A stretch of DNA of 11,147 nt from assembly GCA_029287875.1 (NCBI GenBank), contig JARFQH010000377.1, forward strand, positions 1 through 11,147, read 5' to 3'. Below the pieces are notes generated by a model. The model was not told where the DNA came from. It searched no databases and was given only the letters and a program-made list of their open reading frames with translations. This DNA comes from Desulfobacteraceae bacterium. Its GTDB lineage: Bacteria > Desulfobacterota > Desulfobacteria > Desulfobacterales > SG8-13. The position numbers were made by a program, and so were the translations under genes. Of this stretch, positions 1-7,206 are shown in pieces. Numbering within the stretch: position 1 is the stretch's first letter; each line of letters opens with the position of its first letter.

Positions 1-29
1 TGCTGGTGCGCCTTCCCGAAGACGGATAA
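1..29 (+). CDS. Possible 3' end of a rightward gene (last 8 codons)
   Basis: Reading from base 3 gives LVRLPEDG followed by a TAA stop at 27-29. The codons look like ordinary coding sequence for this genome, and the stop falls exactly at the left edge of the palindromic element. A rightward gene ending here would be convergent with the PBP1A gene. Eight codons cannot identify a family, and the reading could be chance. Confidence 0.22.
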
Positions 30-186
30 GGGTCCCAGCAAAAAATAATTCCACATCTTGCTTGTCTTTTGGCCCGTCTACTGCTTTACAGCCAGCGACA
101 CGTATCTCGATATGCGTCGCTGGCTGTGCCTTGTAGACGAACCCAAATCCGGCGCAATCTTGTGGAATTATTTCTTACCGTGACCC
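30..186. repeat. 157-bp imperfect palindrome, MITE-like or large terminator hairpin
   Basis: Two arms of about 70 bp (30-99 and 116-186) are inverted copies around a 16-base loop; by hand alignment roughly 50 of 70 positions pair. Three blocks are perfect: 12 bp at 88-99 with 116-127 (ACAGCCAGCGAC), 7 bp at 75-81 with 133-139, and 13 bp at 43-55 with 161-173. The outer ends read GGGTCCC and, inverted, GGGTCAC. TAA flanks both sides (27-29 and 187-189), which could be a 3-bp target duplication. The element ends 10 bp after the PBP1A stop, so its RNA would fold at that transcript's 3' end. I infer either a miniature inverted-repeat element or a REP-like element used as a terminator. Confidence 0.75.
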
Positions 187-196
187 TAACCTGTTT

Positions 197-2593
197 TTAC
201 ATATCCATTTTGAAGAACTGCTCCGGTTCAGTCGCCACTCCCGGTCGGGGTGCGTATTCCGTGGGTACCGTCCCCTCCTTGAAACATTCAAAAATCGTTT
301 TGGAAGACTCGGCGACCGGCAGCAAGCCGGTCGTGGCATCGATCTGGGTGAACACCACGCCCTCGGGCACTTCAAAAACCTGCGCTGGCTTGTCGGCCAG
401 AATCCGCTCCATGAAATCGACCCAGATCGGGCTGGCGGCCTTGGAACCGGTTTCAAACTTCCCGAGGGAAGCCTCCTCGTCAAAGCCGACCCACACGCCG
501 GCCGTGTATTCCGGTGTAAACCCCATGAACCAGGCGTCATAGAGGTCGTTGGTGGTTCCGGTTTTACCGGCCACCGGGCGGTTGAGCGCTTTGGCGCGCC
601 AGCCGGTGCCGTTCTGGACCACACCTTCGAGCAGGCTGGTCATAATGAAGGCCGTGCTGGGGTCGATCACCATTTCTTTGGCAGGGGTGAACTTTTCGAG
701 TTCATTGCCGTTGCGATCGAGCACGCGTGTCACGAAGCAGGGGGTTACCCGAAAACCGTGGTTGGTGAACACGGAGTAGGCGCTGACCAATTCGAGGAGA
801 GAAACACCGGATGACCCCAGAGCCAACGACAAATCCCGGTTCAGGGTCGAGGTGATTCCCAGCTTATGAGCGTAATCCATGACATAGTCGATGCCGATAT
901 CCTGTAGTATTTTGATGGTGATGACGTTTCTGGATTTTGCCAGCGCCTGTCTCAGCAGGGTGGGTCCGTAGAATTTTTTGCCGTAATTCCTCGGTTTCCA
1001 CTTGAAGTCCTGCTCCCTGTCTTTGAACACGATCGGCGAATCGATGACGACCGTTGCCGGCGTGTATCCTTTGTCGATTGCAGCGGCATAAATGATCGGC
1101 TTGAAGGCCGAACCGGGTTGGCGGCGGGATTGCAGGGCCCGATTGAACTGAGTTTCCCGGAAGTCGCGTCCGCCGACCATGCTCTTGACGTTGCCGGTTT
1201 CAGCCTCGAGGCACAAGAGCGCCCCCTGAGCTTTGGGGACCTGCTCCAGCGCCAGGTTCCACAGATCGGAACCCTCACGCCTTTCTTTTAAACGCACCAG
1301 AACCACGTCACCGCTTTGCAAGGCGTCACCGGGCTTTTTGATCATCTTGGCGTGATAAGCGACTTCGGGGTTGGGTTTCCGGGCCCAGCCCATGTCTGCG
1401 ATGTCGATAATTCCCTGTCCACCCCCCATGCGAACGGCAACGGTTTTCTCGCCATCGCTCACCTGAACGACGACGCCTGTTACCGTCTGCCCTGCTTCCG
1501 GAACGGTTTCGGCCCACTGTTTCTGGAGATCCTGCACGTAGGTTTCAATGGCTTCAGGCGCGAGATGTTGAAGCGGTCCGCGGTACCCCTGACGTTTGTC
1601 CAGGGCCAACAACCCATTTTCGACCTCTTTCCGCGCGATCCTCTGCATGCCGATATTGACGGCGGTGTAAATTTGCAAGCCTTCGTTATAGAGCGCCTCG
1701 GTACCGTACTTCTTTTCGACATACTGGCGCACGTATTCCGTATAATAGGGCACCTCCTCAATATACAAGTTGCGCCGCGGCCTGATGTCCAGCTTGGTGT
1801 TGATGGCCTCCGTGGCCTCGATATTGGTGATGTAGCCCTCTTCGACCAGTCGGTTAAGGACATAGATTTGACGTTGCTTGGCCCGATCCGGATACCTGAA
1901 GGGGGAATACCGGCTGGGCGCCTGGGGCAGACCGGCCAGCATGGCACATTCGGCAAGGTTCATATCGCGCGCGGTTTTACCGAAGTAGTTTTCGGCTGCC
2001 GCTTCCACGCCGTAAGCACCGTGTCCCAAATAGATCTGATTGAGATATAGATAAAGAATGTCTTCTTTATTCAAGGCCTTTTCAATCCGGTAGGCCAGTA
2101 TGGCCTCTTTCATCTTGCGGGTGTAGCTTCTTTCCGGTGTCAGCAAAAAGGATTTTGTCACCTGCTGGGTGATGGTGCTGCCGCCCTGTACGATGCTGCC
2201 GGCTTCGATATTTTTAATAAAGGCCCGCGTGATGCTCAGAAGATCGATCCCCTGGTGCGTGTAAAAGCGGGAGTCTTCGGCGGCGACAAAAGCCTTGATC
2301 AGCATATCGGGGATTTCGGTCAACGGCACGACAATTCGCCTCTCATTGAAAAACTCCCCGATCTTGCGGCCGTCGTCGGCATAGACAGTCGAGATGATGG
2401 GCGGGTGATAATCTTTGAGGGTTGTAATCTTCGGCAAATCTCGGCTGATGTAATAGTAGAGACCCACAGCACCGAGGCCGCCCGTCAGCGTGCAAATCAA
2501 TACGAACAGCAGAAAGATGCGAAAAAATATACGCCCGACCCGATGCTTTTTTCTTTTTTTCAAAATATCGTTGGTTCGTTTTGGTTTTGCCAT
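197..2593 (-). CDS. mrcA: Penicillin-binding protein 1A, bifunctional glycosyltransferase/transpeptidase
   Basis: This class A penicillin-binding protein polymerises glycan strands from lipid II and cross-links their peptides on the outer face of the inner membrane. The 798 residues give a short basic cytoplasmic tail, one membrane anchor at about residues 21-49, and a GT51 domain at about 60-250 with catalytic E106 in AAEDSRFY and the GSTITQQ motif. An OB-like insert covers roughly 330-430. The transpeptidase domain follows, with serine nucleophile S495 in GSAFK (SxxK, K498), S554-R-N556 (SxN) and K677-T-G (KTG). All catalytic motifs are intact and the length is normal for PBP1A. The ATG at 2593 has only a weak AAGAG upstream. 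The gene is divergent from hisI, and a possible promoter lies at 2789-2816. The family call is secure; 1A rather than another class A paralogue rests on the OB insert. Confidence 0.96.
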   Translation of the reverse strand: MAKPKRTNDILKKRKKHRVGRIFFRIFLLFVLICTLTGGLGAVGLYYYISRDLPKITTLKDYHPPIISTVYADDGRKIGEFFNERRIVVPLTEIPDMLIKAFVAAEDSRFYTHQGIDLLSITRAFIKNIEAGSIVQGGSTITQQVTKSFLLTPERSYTRKMKEAILAYRIEKALNKEDILYLYLNQIYLGHGAYGVEAAAENYFGKTARDMNLAECAMLAGLPQAPSRYSPFRYPDRAKQRQIYVLNRLVEEGYITNIEATEAINTKLDIRPRRNLYIEEVPYYTEYVRQYVEKKYGTEALYNEGLQIYTAVNIGMQRIARKEVENGLLALDKRQGYRGPLQHLAPEAIETYVQDLQKQWAETVPEAGQTVTGVVVQVSDGEKTVAVRMGGGQGIIDIADMGWARKPNPEVAYHAKMIKKPGDALQSGDVVLVRLKERREGSDLWNLALEQVPKAQGALLCLEAETGNVKSMVGGRDFRETQFNRALQSRRQPGSAFKPIIYAAAIDKGYTPATVVIDSPIVFKDREQDFKWKPRNYGKKFYGPTLLRQALAKSRNVITIKILQDIGIDYVMDYAHKLGITSTLNRDLSLALGSSGVSLLELVSAYSVFTNHGFRVTPCFVTRVLDRNGNELEKFTPAKEMVIDPSTAFIMTSLLEGVVQNGTGWRAKALNRPVAGKTGTTNDLYDAWFMGFTPEYTAGVWVGFDEEASLGKFETGSKAASPIWVDFMERILADKPAQVFEVPEGVVFTQIDATTGLLPVAESSKTIFECFKEGTVPTEYAPRPGVATEPEQFFKMDM

Positions 2594-2609
2594 ATGGACT
2601 CTTAGATGT

Positions 2610-2747
2610 TCAAGACGCCGCGGCGCGCTTTATATCAACGAGAATGCCGACCGAGACGTTGGAGGAGTTTGTGCAAAAAAGCGGCGGTTCGGTTCCGGTA
2701 TTATCCTGGCATTCGTCTATCAGATTTTCGCGGATGAAGCAAGCCAT
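2610..2747 (-). CDS. Doubtful 45-codon ORF upstream of the PBP1A gene
   Basis: An ATG at 2747 opens a 45-residue frame (MACFIRENLIDECQD at the start, VDIKRAAAS at the end) that stops 16 bp before the PBP1A start. It would lie inside the PBP1A transcript if the candidate promoter at 2789-2816 is real. Composition is protein-like, with no membrane segment and two cysteines. No Shine-Dalgarno sequence is visible and I recognise no family. It may be only the 5' untranslated region read by chance. Confidence 0.18.
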   Translation of the reverse strand: MACFIRENLIDECQDNTGTEPPLFCTNSSNVSVGILVDIKRAAAS

Positions 2748-2788
2748 CGCTTTACGGAGAAGGAAAAAATAAATTGACTTTCATAACA

Positions 2789-2816
2789 GTTATCGCTACT
2801 TGAATTAGTTTATCAA
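2789..2816 (-). promoter_or_regulatory. Candidate sigma70 promoter for the PBP1A gene
   Basis: On the minus strand, TTGATA (2816-2811) is followed after 16 bp by GATAAC (2794-2789): 5 of 6 and 4 of 6 matches to consensus. This would start a transcript about 190 bp upstream of the PBP1A start codon. No other pair as good was found in the spacer. It is a pattern match only. Confidence 0.35.
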
Positions 2817-2985
2817 AAAAGCGCCGCAGGGCAAAGTACTAAAGGCTTTAAGATTACGTTTTTGGCAAGGCCAGAGGAAAAGGCGGTATTGTAATACAGC
2901 CGACGACCGATAATGCAGTCCAAAACCTTTTTCTTAAAGCCTGTAACTGGCGTGACGGCTTGCCGCCGCCAAGACAGGTCAACCA

Positions 2986-3381
2986 ATGGACGAACCGATG
3001 GTGACACTCGCTTTTGACAAAGCAAAAGGCCTTATACCGGCCATTGCCCAGGATGAAAGCACCGGTGAGGTGCTCATGCTGGCTTACATGAACCGCGACG
3101 CATGGGAAATGACGCTGAAAACCGGCCAGGCGACCTATTACAGCCGCAGCCGTCGTAAGCTTTGGGTCAAAGGGGGGACATCCGGTCATCTGCAACTGGT
3201 GAAGGAGATTCGCATCGATTGCGATGCCGACACGGTATTGCTCAAAGTGGAACAGGTCGGTGGTGCCGCCTGCCACACCGGTCACAGGAGCTGTTTTCAC
3301 TTAAAAGTCGTCGACGACAGGGGAGCGACCGAAATTGTCGGCGCACCTGTTTTTGATCCCGAGGAGGTCTACAAAAAATGA
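2986..3381 (+). CDS. hisI: Phosphoribosyl-AMP cyclohydrolase
   Basis: HisI opens the adenine ring of phosphoribosyl-AMP, the third step of histidine synthesis, in the cytoplasm. The 131 residues are a stand-alone cyclohydrolase without the HisE pyrophosphohydrolase domain. Family motifs are all visible: EVLMLAYMN, the YYSRSR-x-LW-x-KG-x-TSG block at about 51-66, the metal-binding aspartates D78, D80 and D82, and the zinc cysteines C79, C96 (in ACHTGH) and C103 (in SCF). The ATG at 2986 has AGG seven bases upstream. A second in-frame ATG at 2998 is less likely, but either start would keep the whole domain. The end overlaps hisG by four bases (ATGA), implying translational coupling and one transcript. 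Confidence 0.96.
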   Translation: MDEPMVTLAFDKAKGLIPAIAQDESTGEVLMLAYMNRDAWEMTLKTGQATYYSRSRRKLWVKGGTSGHLQLVKEIRIDCDADTVLLKVEQVGGAACHTGHRSCFHLKVVDDRGATEIVGAPVFDPEEVYKK

Positions 3382-4253
3382 AGCAGCGGTTGAAACTGGG
3401 GATTCCCAAAGGGAGTCTCCAGAGTGCGACGATAGCGCTCTTTAAAAGATCGGGCTGGAAAATTAATGTAAACGGCCGAAGCTACTTTCCCGAGATTAAC
3501 GACGATTCGATCGAATGCGCCATCTGTCGGGCCCAGGAAATGTCGCGTTACGTGGAAAAAGGCACACTCGATGCCGGCCTGACAGGCAAAGACTGGATCG
3601 CGGAGAACGGCTCCGATGTCCGGGTGGTGGAAGACCTGATCTATTCGAAAGTCAGTGCCCGGCCGGCCCGCTGGGTACTGGCGGTGCCCTATGACTCCGG
3701 GATCGAAAAAATCGAGGACCTGGAGGGGTGCAAGATCGCCACCGAATTGCTCAAGTTCACCGAGCGCTTCTTTGCCGAGCGCAACATCAACGTGACGGTC
3801 GAGTTCTCCTGGGGGGCCACCGAAGCCAAGGTCGTGTCCGGGCTGGCCGATGCGATTGTCGAGGTGACCGAAACCGGCAGTACCATCAAGGCCCACGGTC
3901 TTCGCATTATCCATGAACTCATGCTGACCAATACCCAGTTGATTGTCAATCACGACGCTTGGAAGGATGCCGAAAAGCGAACCAAGGTCGAACAGATCGC
4001 TCTGCTGTTGAAAGGCGCCCTGCTCGGAGAAAAACTGGTGGGCCTTAAAATGAACGTACCCGAGAAGCAGATCGAAGCGGTAGTGGCGCTCCTGCCGAGC
4101 CTGAATGCCCCCACGGTGGCGCACCTGTACAATTCGAACTGGTTTTCGATTGAAATCGTCGTCGATTCCGGCGTGGTGAGGGACCTCATCCCACAACTCC
4201 TGAAAGCCGGCGCCGAAGGCATCATAGAGTATCCGCTCAACAAGGTTGTCTAA
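3378..4253 (+). CDS. hisG: ATP phosphoribosyltransferase, long form
   Basis: HisG joins ATP and PRPP, the first and committed step of histidine synthesis. At 291 residues it is the long, HisZ-independent form: a two-lobed catalytic region with IPKGSL at 9-14, GLTGKDW at 67-73, and the PRPP-binding loop around TETGST at 164-169, then a C-terminal ACT-like HisG_C domain at about 213-288. Long forms are normally hexamers inhibited by histidine through that C-terminal domain, so feedback control is expected here by family knowledge. The start overlaps the hisI stop. HisG and HisI act at non-adjacent steps (first and third), and no other his gene lies in the window, so the pathway is split in this genome. 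Confidence 0.96.
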   Translation: MKQRLKLGIPKGSLQSATIALFKRSGWKINVNGRSYFPEINDDSIECAICRAQEMSRYVEKGTLDAGLTGKDWIAENGSDVRVVEDLIYSKVSARPARWVLAVPYDSGIEKIEDLEGCKIATELLKFTERFFAERNINVTVEFSWGATEAKVVSGLADAIVEVTETGSTIKAHGLRIIHELMLTNTQLIVNHDAWKDAEKRTKVEQIALLLKGALLGEKLVGLKMNVPEKQIEAVVALLPSLNAPTVAHLYNSNWFSIEIVVDSGVVRDLIPQLLKAGAEGIIEYPLNKVV

Positions 4254-4459
4254 ATTGTCGGATCGCCCCCCCGGTCGGGATGCATTTCGGCGGGTTGATC
4301 TATCAGTGTTTAACACGAAAATAGAAATAGAATAAGACCCGCAAATAGAAACTTGAAACTCGAAACTCAGAATCCGGAACCAGTGGTGGCTTAAGGGCCA
4401 TGAGTGTTTAGTACAAAAATACGAATTTCGGATTTGGTCATTCCCTCAAGGAGGGTGCC
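4254..4459. other. 206-bp repeat-bearing spacer between hisG and the aminotransferase gene
   Basis: No ORF is convincing here. The spacer contains the 33-bp dispersed repeat with its heptamers (4337-4369), flanked by a 24-bp imperfect direct repeat: AGTGTTTAACAC at the start of 4305-4328 and AGTGTTTAGTAC at the start of 4403-4426, 19 of 24 identical. The first copy includes the small palindrome GTGTT-T-AACAC. A strong Shine-Dalgarno sequence closes the region at 4448-4454. I see no clear terminator for hisIG. Confidence 0.55.
4337..4369 (+). repeat. Dispersed 33-bp repeat, copy 1, with GAAACTC heptamers
   Basis: The segment ACCCGC-x-A-x-TAGAAACT continues into three tandem heptamers (GAAACTT, GAAACTC, GAAACTC at 4348-4368). 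It matches 8986-9018 at 30 of 33 positions in the same orientation; the differences are at positions 7, 9 and 18. The two copies sit in unrelated spacers 4.6 kb apart, which points to a repeat family spread through the genome. Confidence 0.8.
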
Positions 4460-4462
4460 GTG
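4448..4462 (+). promoter_or_regulatory. Strong ribosome-binding site fixing a GTG start
   Basis: AAGGAGG at 4448-4454 lies five bases before GTG at 4460. This near-perfect Shine-Dalgarno sequence selects the GTG as the aminotransferase start, and the encoded N-terminus (VAKRTENITSF) suits the family. Confidence 0.85.
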
Positions 4463-5599
4463 GTTGCCAAACGTACCGAAAACATCACCTCTTTTATCGT
4501 CATGGATGTCCTCGAAAAGGCGCATGAACTGGAGCGCGAAGGCGTCAATGTCGTCCACCTGGAAGTGGGCGAACCGGATTTCGACACGCCGCCGTGTGTC
4601 AAGGCCGCCGCCTGCAAAGCGCTCGATGACGGTCACACGCATTACACACACAGCCTCGGACTGCGCGAACTCAGGGAAACCATCTGCCACTATTATCGTG
4701 AACACTACGGCGTGGCGATCAGTGCCGATCAAATCATTGTGACATCCGGCACCTCACCGGCCATGCTGCTTCTCTTCGCCGCCCTGCTCGACCCGGGCGA
4801 CCAGGTGATTATTTCCGATCCACACTACGCCTGCTATCCGAATTTCATCCGTTTTGTGGAGGGGGAACCGGTCTGCATCCCTGTTTTCGAAGAAGATGGA
4901 TTTCAATTCCGACCCGACGCTATCCGTCAGAAAATCACGGCCCGCACGCAGGCCATTTTCATCAACTCCCCATCCAATCCTACCGGCAACCTCCTGTCAG
5001 CCGAGCGCATGCAGGAAATCGCCGCGATGAGGCCATGGATCGTATCGGATGAAATCTACCATGGCCTGGTCTATGAGGGTCAAGAGCATTCGATCCTGGA
5101 GTACACCGACACGGCTTTCGTTCTGAACGGTTTTTCAAAACTCTATGCCATGACCGGTCTCAGGCTCGGCTATCTGATTGCCCCCAAGCCATTTGTCCGG
5201 CCGATACAGAAGCTCCATCAAAATTTTTTCATATCCGCCAATTCAATGATTCAACGGGCGGGGATAGCTGCTTTGACGCAGGCCGGCGCCGACGTGGCGC
5301 GGATGAAAGCCGTCTACAACGATCGACGTAAGTTCATGCTTGCGCGTCTGAAAGCGATGGGCTTCGGCATCACGGTTGAGCCGACTGGGGCTTTTTACGT
5401 TTTCGCCAATGCCAGGCACCTGTCGAACAACTCCTATGAACTGGCCTTCGACATCCTGGCCAAGGCCCACGTGGGCGTGACACCCGGCATCGATTTCGGC
5501 CAGAACGGAGAAGGATATTTGCGGTTCTCCTATGCGAATTCCATGGAGAATATCGGTGAAGGGATGGATCGGTTGGAGGCGTACTTGAAACGGAAATAG
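4460..5599 (+). CDS. Class I/II pyridoxal-phosphate aminotransferase (AspC-like)
   Basis: This is a fold-type I aminotransferase of 379 residues, the usual length. Visible PLP-site residues are N173 in NSPSNPTG, D197 and Y200 in SDEIYHG, the Schiff-base lysine K227 in GFSKLYAMTG, and the substrate-carboxylate arginine R355 in LRFSYANS. The pattern is that of the aspartate/aromatic aminotransferase gamma subgroup. Substrate cannot be read from sequence: aspartate, aromatic amino acids or alanine are possible. Nearness to hisG raises histidinol-phosphate aminotransferase, but the 206-bp spacer and the motif style make that less likely. engB starts two bases after its stop, so the two are probably co-transcribed. 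Confidence 0.93.
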   Translation: MVAKRTENITSFIVMDVLEKAHELEREGVNVVHLEVGEPDFDTPPCVKAAACKALDDGHTHYTHSLGLRELRETICHYYREHYGVAISADQIIVTSGTSPAMLLLFAALLDPGDQVIISDPHYACYPNFIRFVEGEPVCIPVFEEDGFQFRPDAIRQKITARTQAIFINSPSNPTGNLLSAERMQEIAAMRPWIVSDEIYHGLVYEGQEHSILEYTDTAFVLNGFSKLYAMTGLRLGYLIAPKPFVRPIQKLHQNFFISANSMIQRAGIAALTQAGADVARMKAVYNDRRKFMLARLKAMGFGITVEPTGAFYVFANARHLSNNSYELAFDILAKAHVGVTPGIDFGQNGEGYLRFSYANSMENIGEGMDRLEAYLKRK

Positions 5600-5601
5600 T
5601 A

Positions 5602-6210
5602 ATGATCATCAAATCCGCCGAATTTATAAAAAGTGCCGCTAAATCCTCTCACTATCCACCGGCCCGGCTGCCGGAAATTGTCTTTGCCGGACGGTCCAAC
5701 GTCGGTAAATCCTCTCTGATCAACATCCTGGTGAATCGCAAGCGGTTAGCCAAAACCAGTTCGACCCCGGGGCGCACTCAATTGATCAACTTCTTCGAGA
5801 TCAACGCAGAGCTTGTTTTTGTCGACATTCCCGGATTCGGCTATGCCAAGGTGCCCGAAGCTGTTCGACGGAGTTGGGCTCCGATGATCGAAACGTATCT
5901 TGCCACGCGCCGGACCCTGAAAGCGCTGGTTCTGATCATGGACAGTCGCCGAACGCCGGGTCCTGAAGAATCGGCCGTCGTCAATTGGCTCAACCGGCAC
6001 CAAATTGCCACCGTGTTGGCGTTGACGAAGATCGACAAACTTTCGCGTTCACGGCATCTGGATTGCGCACGCAGCGCCGCGGCGGCCTTACAAGTGCCGC
6101 AAGGGGATATCATTTTGTTTTCGGCCAAAACCCGGCAGGGTCGCGAAGAATTGTGGCACCGGATAGAAAGGTTGATTGCGCCGGTTCAAGCTAATTCCAG
6201 AGACGATTAG
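5602..6210 (+). CDS. engB: Ribosome-biogenesis GTPase YihA/YsxC (EngB)
   Basis: EngB is a small TRAFAC GTPase needed for late assembly of the 50S ribosomal subunit. The 202 residues match the family length. The GTP-binding motifs run in order: G1 GRSNVGKS at 30-37, the G2 threonine T59 in TPGRTQ, G3 DIPG at 75-78 within the family-typical DIPGFGYAK, G4 TKID at 142-145, and G5 SAK at 174-176. The start lies two bases after the aminotransferase stop with only a weak GGAA upstream, suggesting translational coupling. The next gene is another ribosome-assembly GTPase, era, separated by 75 bp. The family call is secure. Confidence 0.96.
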   Translation: MIIKSAEFIKSAAKSSHYPPARLPEIVFAGRSNVGKSSLINILVNRKRLAKTSSTPGRTQLINFFEINAELVFVDIPGFGYAKVPEAVRRSWAPMIETYLATRRTLKALVLIMDSRRTPGPEESAVVNWLNRHQIATVLALTKIDKLSRSRHLDCARSAAAALQVPQGDIILFSAKTRQGREELWHRIERLIAPVQANSRDD

Positions 6211-6235
6211 AAATTTAGTCGCATTTATTCTGTTT

Positions 6236-6280
6236 AACTGACAAAACTGACCTAATCGACTCAACTGACACAACTGTTTT
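6236..6280 (+). repeat. Imperfect 9-bp tandem repeat, about five units, before era
   Basis: Five consecutive nonamers read AACTGACAA, AACTGACCT, AATCGACTC, AACTGACAC and AACTGTTTT. The array fills most of the 75-bp engB-era gap and ends five bases before the era ATG, taking the place of a ribosome-binding site. The unit differs in length from the GAAACTC heptamers elsewhere in the window. Confidence 0.75.
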
Positions 6281-6285
6281 CACAA

Positions 6286-7200
6286 ATGACAGATCACCCT
6301 TCAGACTCAACGCCCTCCCGCTTCAGATCAGGTTTTGTGGCCATCCTCGGAGCGCCCAACGCCGGCAAGTCGACCTTGTTGAACCGCATCCTCGGACAGA
6401 AGATTTCGATTACCTCTAAAAAACCGCAGACGACCCGGAACCGCATTCTGGGCATTCTGAACCGGCCATCGGCCCAGCTCGTTTTTATCGATACGCCGGG
6501 TGTGCACAAGGCCACCGACCCTTTTAACATCCGCATTGTCGAAACGGCCTTGTCGAGTTTGGGAGACGTAGATGTCATATTGGTCATCATCGATGTGGCC
6601 CGGTCGGATCCCGTGTCCGAAGGGCTGATGGTTGAAAAGATCAAAACCGGCAAGAAGCCGGTTGTTCTGGCATTGAACAAGATCGATTTGATCCCGAAGA
6701 CCGAACTGCTGCCGATCATTGATCGCTGGTCAATGGTGACCTCTTTTAGCGACATCGTACCGATCTCCGCCGAAAAGGGCACTCAGGTGGACCGGCTGCT
6801 CACATCTCTGGAGAGCCTTCTGCGCTTTGGCCCGCCGTTTTTTCCAGACGACATCGTGACCGATCTTCCGGAACGCTTCATCGCCGCCGAGATGATCCGT
6901 GAAAAGGTATTTCGTCTCACCGGAGAGGAGATTCCGTATGCCACGGCGGTGACAGTCGAGGCCTTCAAAGAGGAAAAAAAAGGCAGCCTTGTGCGGATTC
7001 ACGCCACCATTCACGTAGAGCGCGATTCGCAGAAAGGCATCATCATCGGGAAAGGTGGCCGCATGTTGAAGTCGATCGGTGAGGCATCTCGCCGGGAGAT
7101 CGAGCGGCTTCTCGGCGTAAAGGTTTTTCTGAAACTCTTTGTCAGGGTACAGAAAAATTGGAGCAAGGATACGCGGGCCCTCAGAAAGTTCGGGTATTGA
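6286..7200 (+). CDS. era: GTPase Era
   Basis: Era binds GTP and the 3' end of 16S rRNA and takes part in 30S assembly. The 304 residues show the GTPase domain with G1 GAPNAGKS at 22-29, G2 PQTTRN around T50, G3 DTPG at 69-72, G4 NKID at 131-134 and G5 SAEKG at 161-165. A C-terminal KH domain carries IIGKGG at 253-258 and ends in the usual W-x-KD...LR-x-FGY. Length is normal. The N-terminal 15 residues before the GTPase core are unconserved-looking but leave only one sensible ATG. No Shine-Dalgarno sequence is visible; the 9-bp tandem repeat lies there instead. The ATP-grasp gene begins six bases after the stop, so era probably leads a three-gene unit. Confidence 0.97.
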   Translation: MTDHPSDSTPSRFRSGFVAILGAPNAGKSTLLNRILGQKISITSKKPQTTRNRILGILNRPSAQLVFIDTPGVHKATDPFNIRIVETALSSLGDVDVILVIIDVARSDPVSEGLMVEKIKTGKKPVVLALNKIDLIPKTELLPIIDRWSMVTSFSDIVPISAEKGTQVDRLLTSLESLLRFGPPFFPDDIVTDLPERFIAAEMIREKVFRLTGEEIPYATAVTVEAFKEEKKGSLVRIHATIHVERDSQKGIIIGKGGRMLKSIGEASRREIERLLGVKVFLKLFVRVQKNWSKDTRALRKFGY

Positions 7201-7206
7201 CGGCCA

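Larger units (their letters stand above)
2594..2985. other. 392-bp divergent spacer between mrcA and hisI
   Basis: Apart from the doubtful ORF and promoter listed separately, the spacer holds two dyads on the hisI side. One is a perfect 10-bp inverted repeat, AGGCTTTAAG at 2843-2852 with its complement at 2933-2942. Between those arms lies the small palindrome GTATT-GT-AATAC at 2886-2897. I see no histidine-rich leader peptide and no clear T-box. A TTGACT at 2774-2779 has no acceptable -10 partner, so the hisI promoter is not assigned. Confidence 0.5.

Noticed and set aside
1316..2050. 244-codon rightward frame inside the PBP1A gene
   Set aside because: Its span encodes conserved PBP1A glycosyltransferase and OB-region residues on the other strand. 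The sense protein shows no family pattern.
2490..2777. Rightward 60-95-codon frames over the PBP1A start and spacer
   Set aside because: They overlap the PBP1A N-terminus, have no ribosome-binding site or motif, and end without relation to hisI.
2774..2802. TTGACT as a rightward -35 box for hisI
   Set aside because: At 17-bp spacing the partner is TACTTG, which matches the -10 consensus poorly.
3369..4316. 315-codon open frame antisense to hisG, longer than hisG itself
   Set aside because: It lies entirely opposite a secure hisG and the end of hisI, has low-complexity shadow composition and no recognisable motif. GC-rich coding DNA often leaves such antisense frames open.
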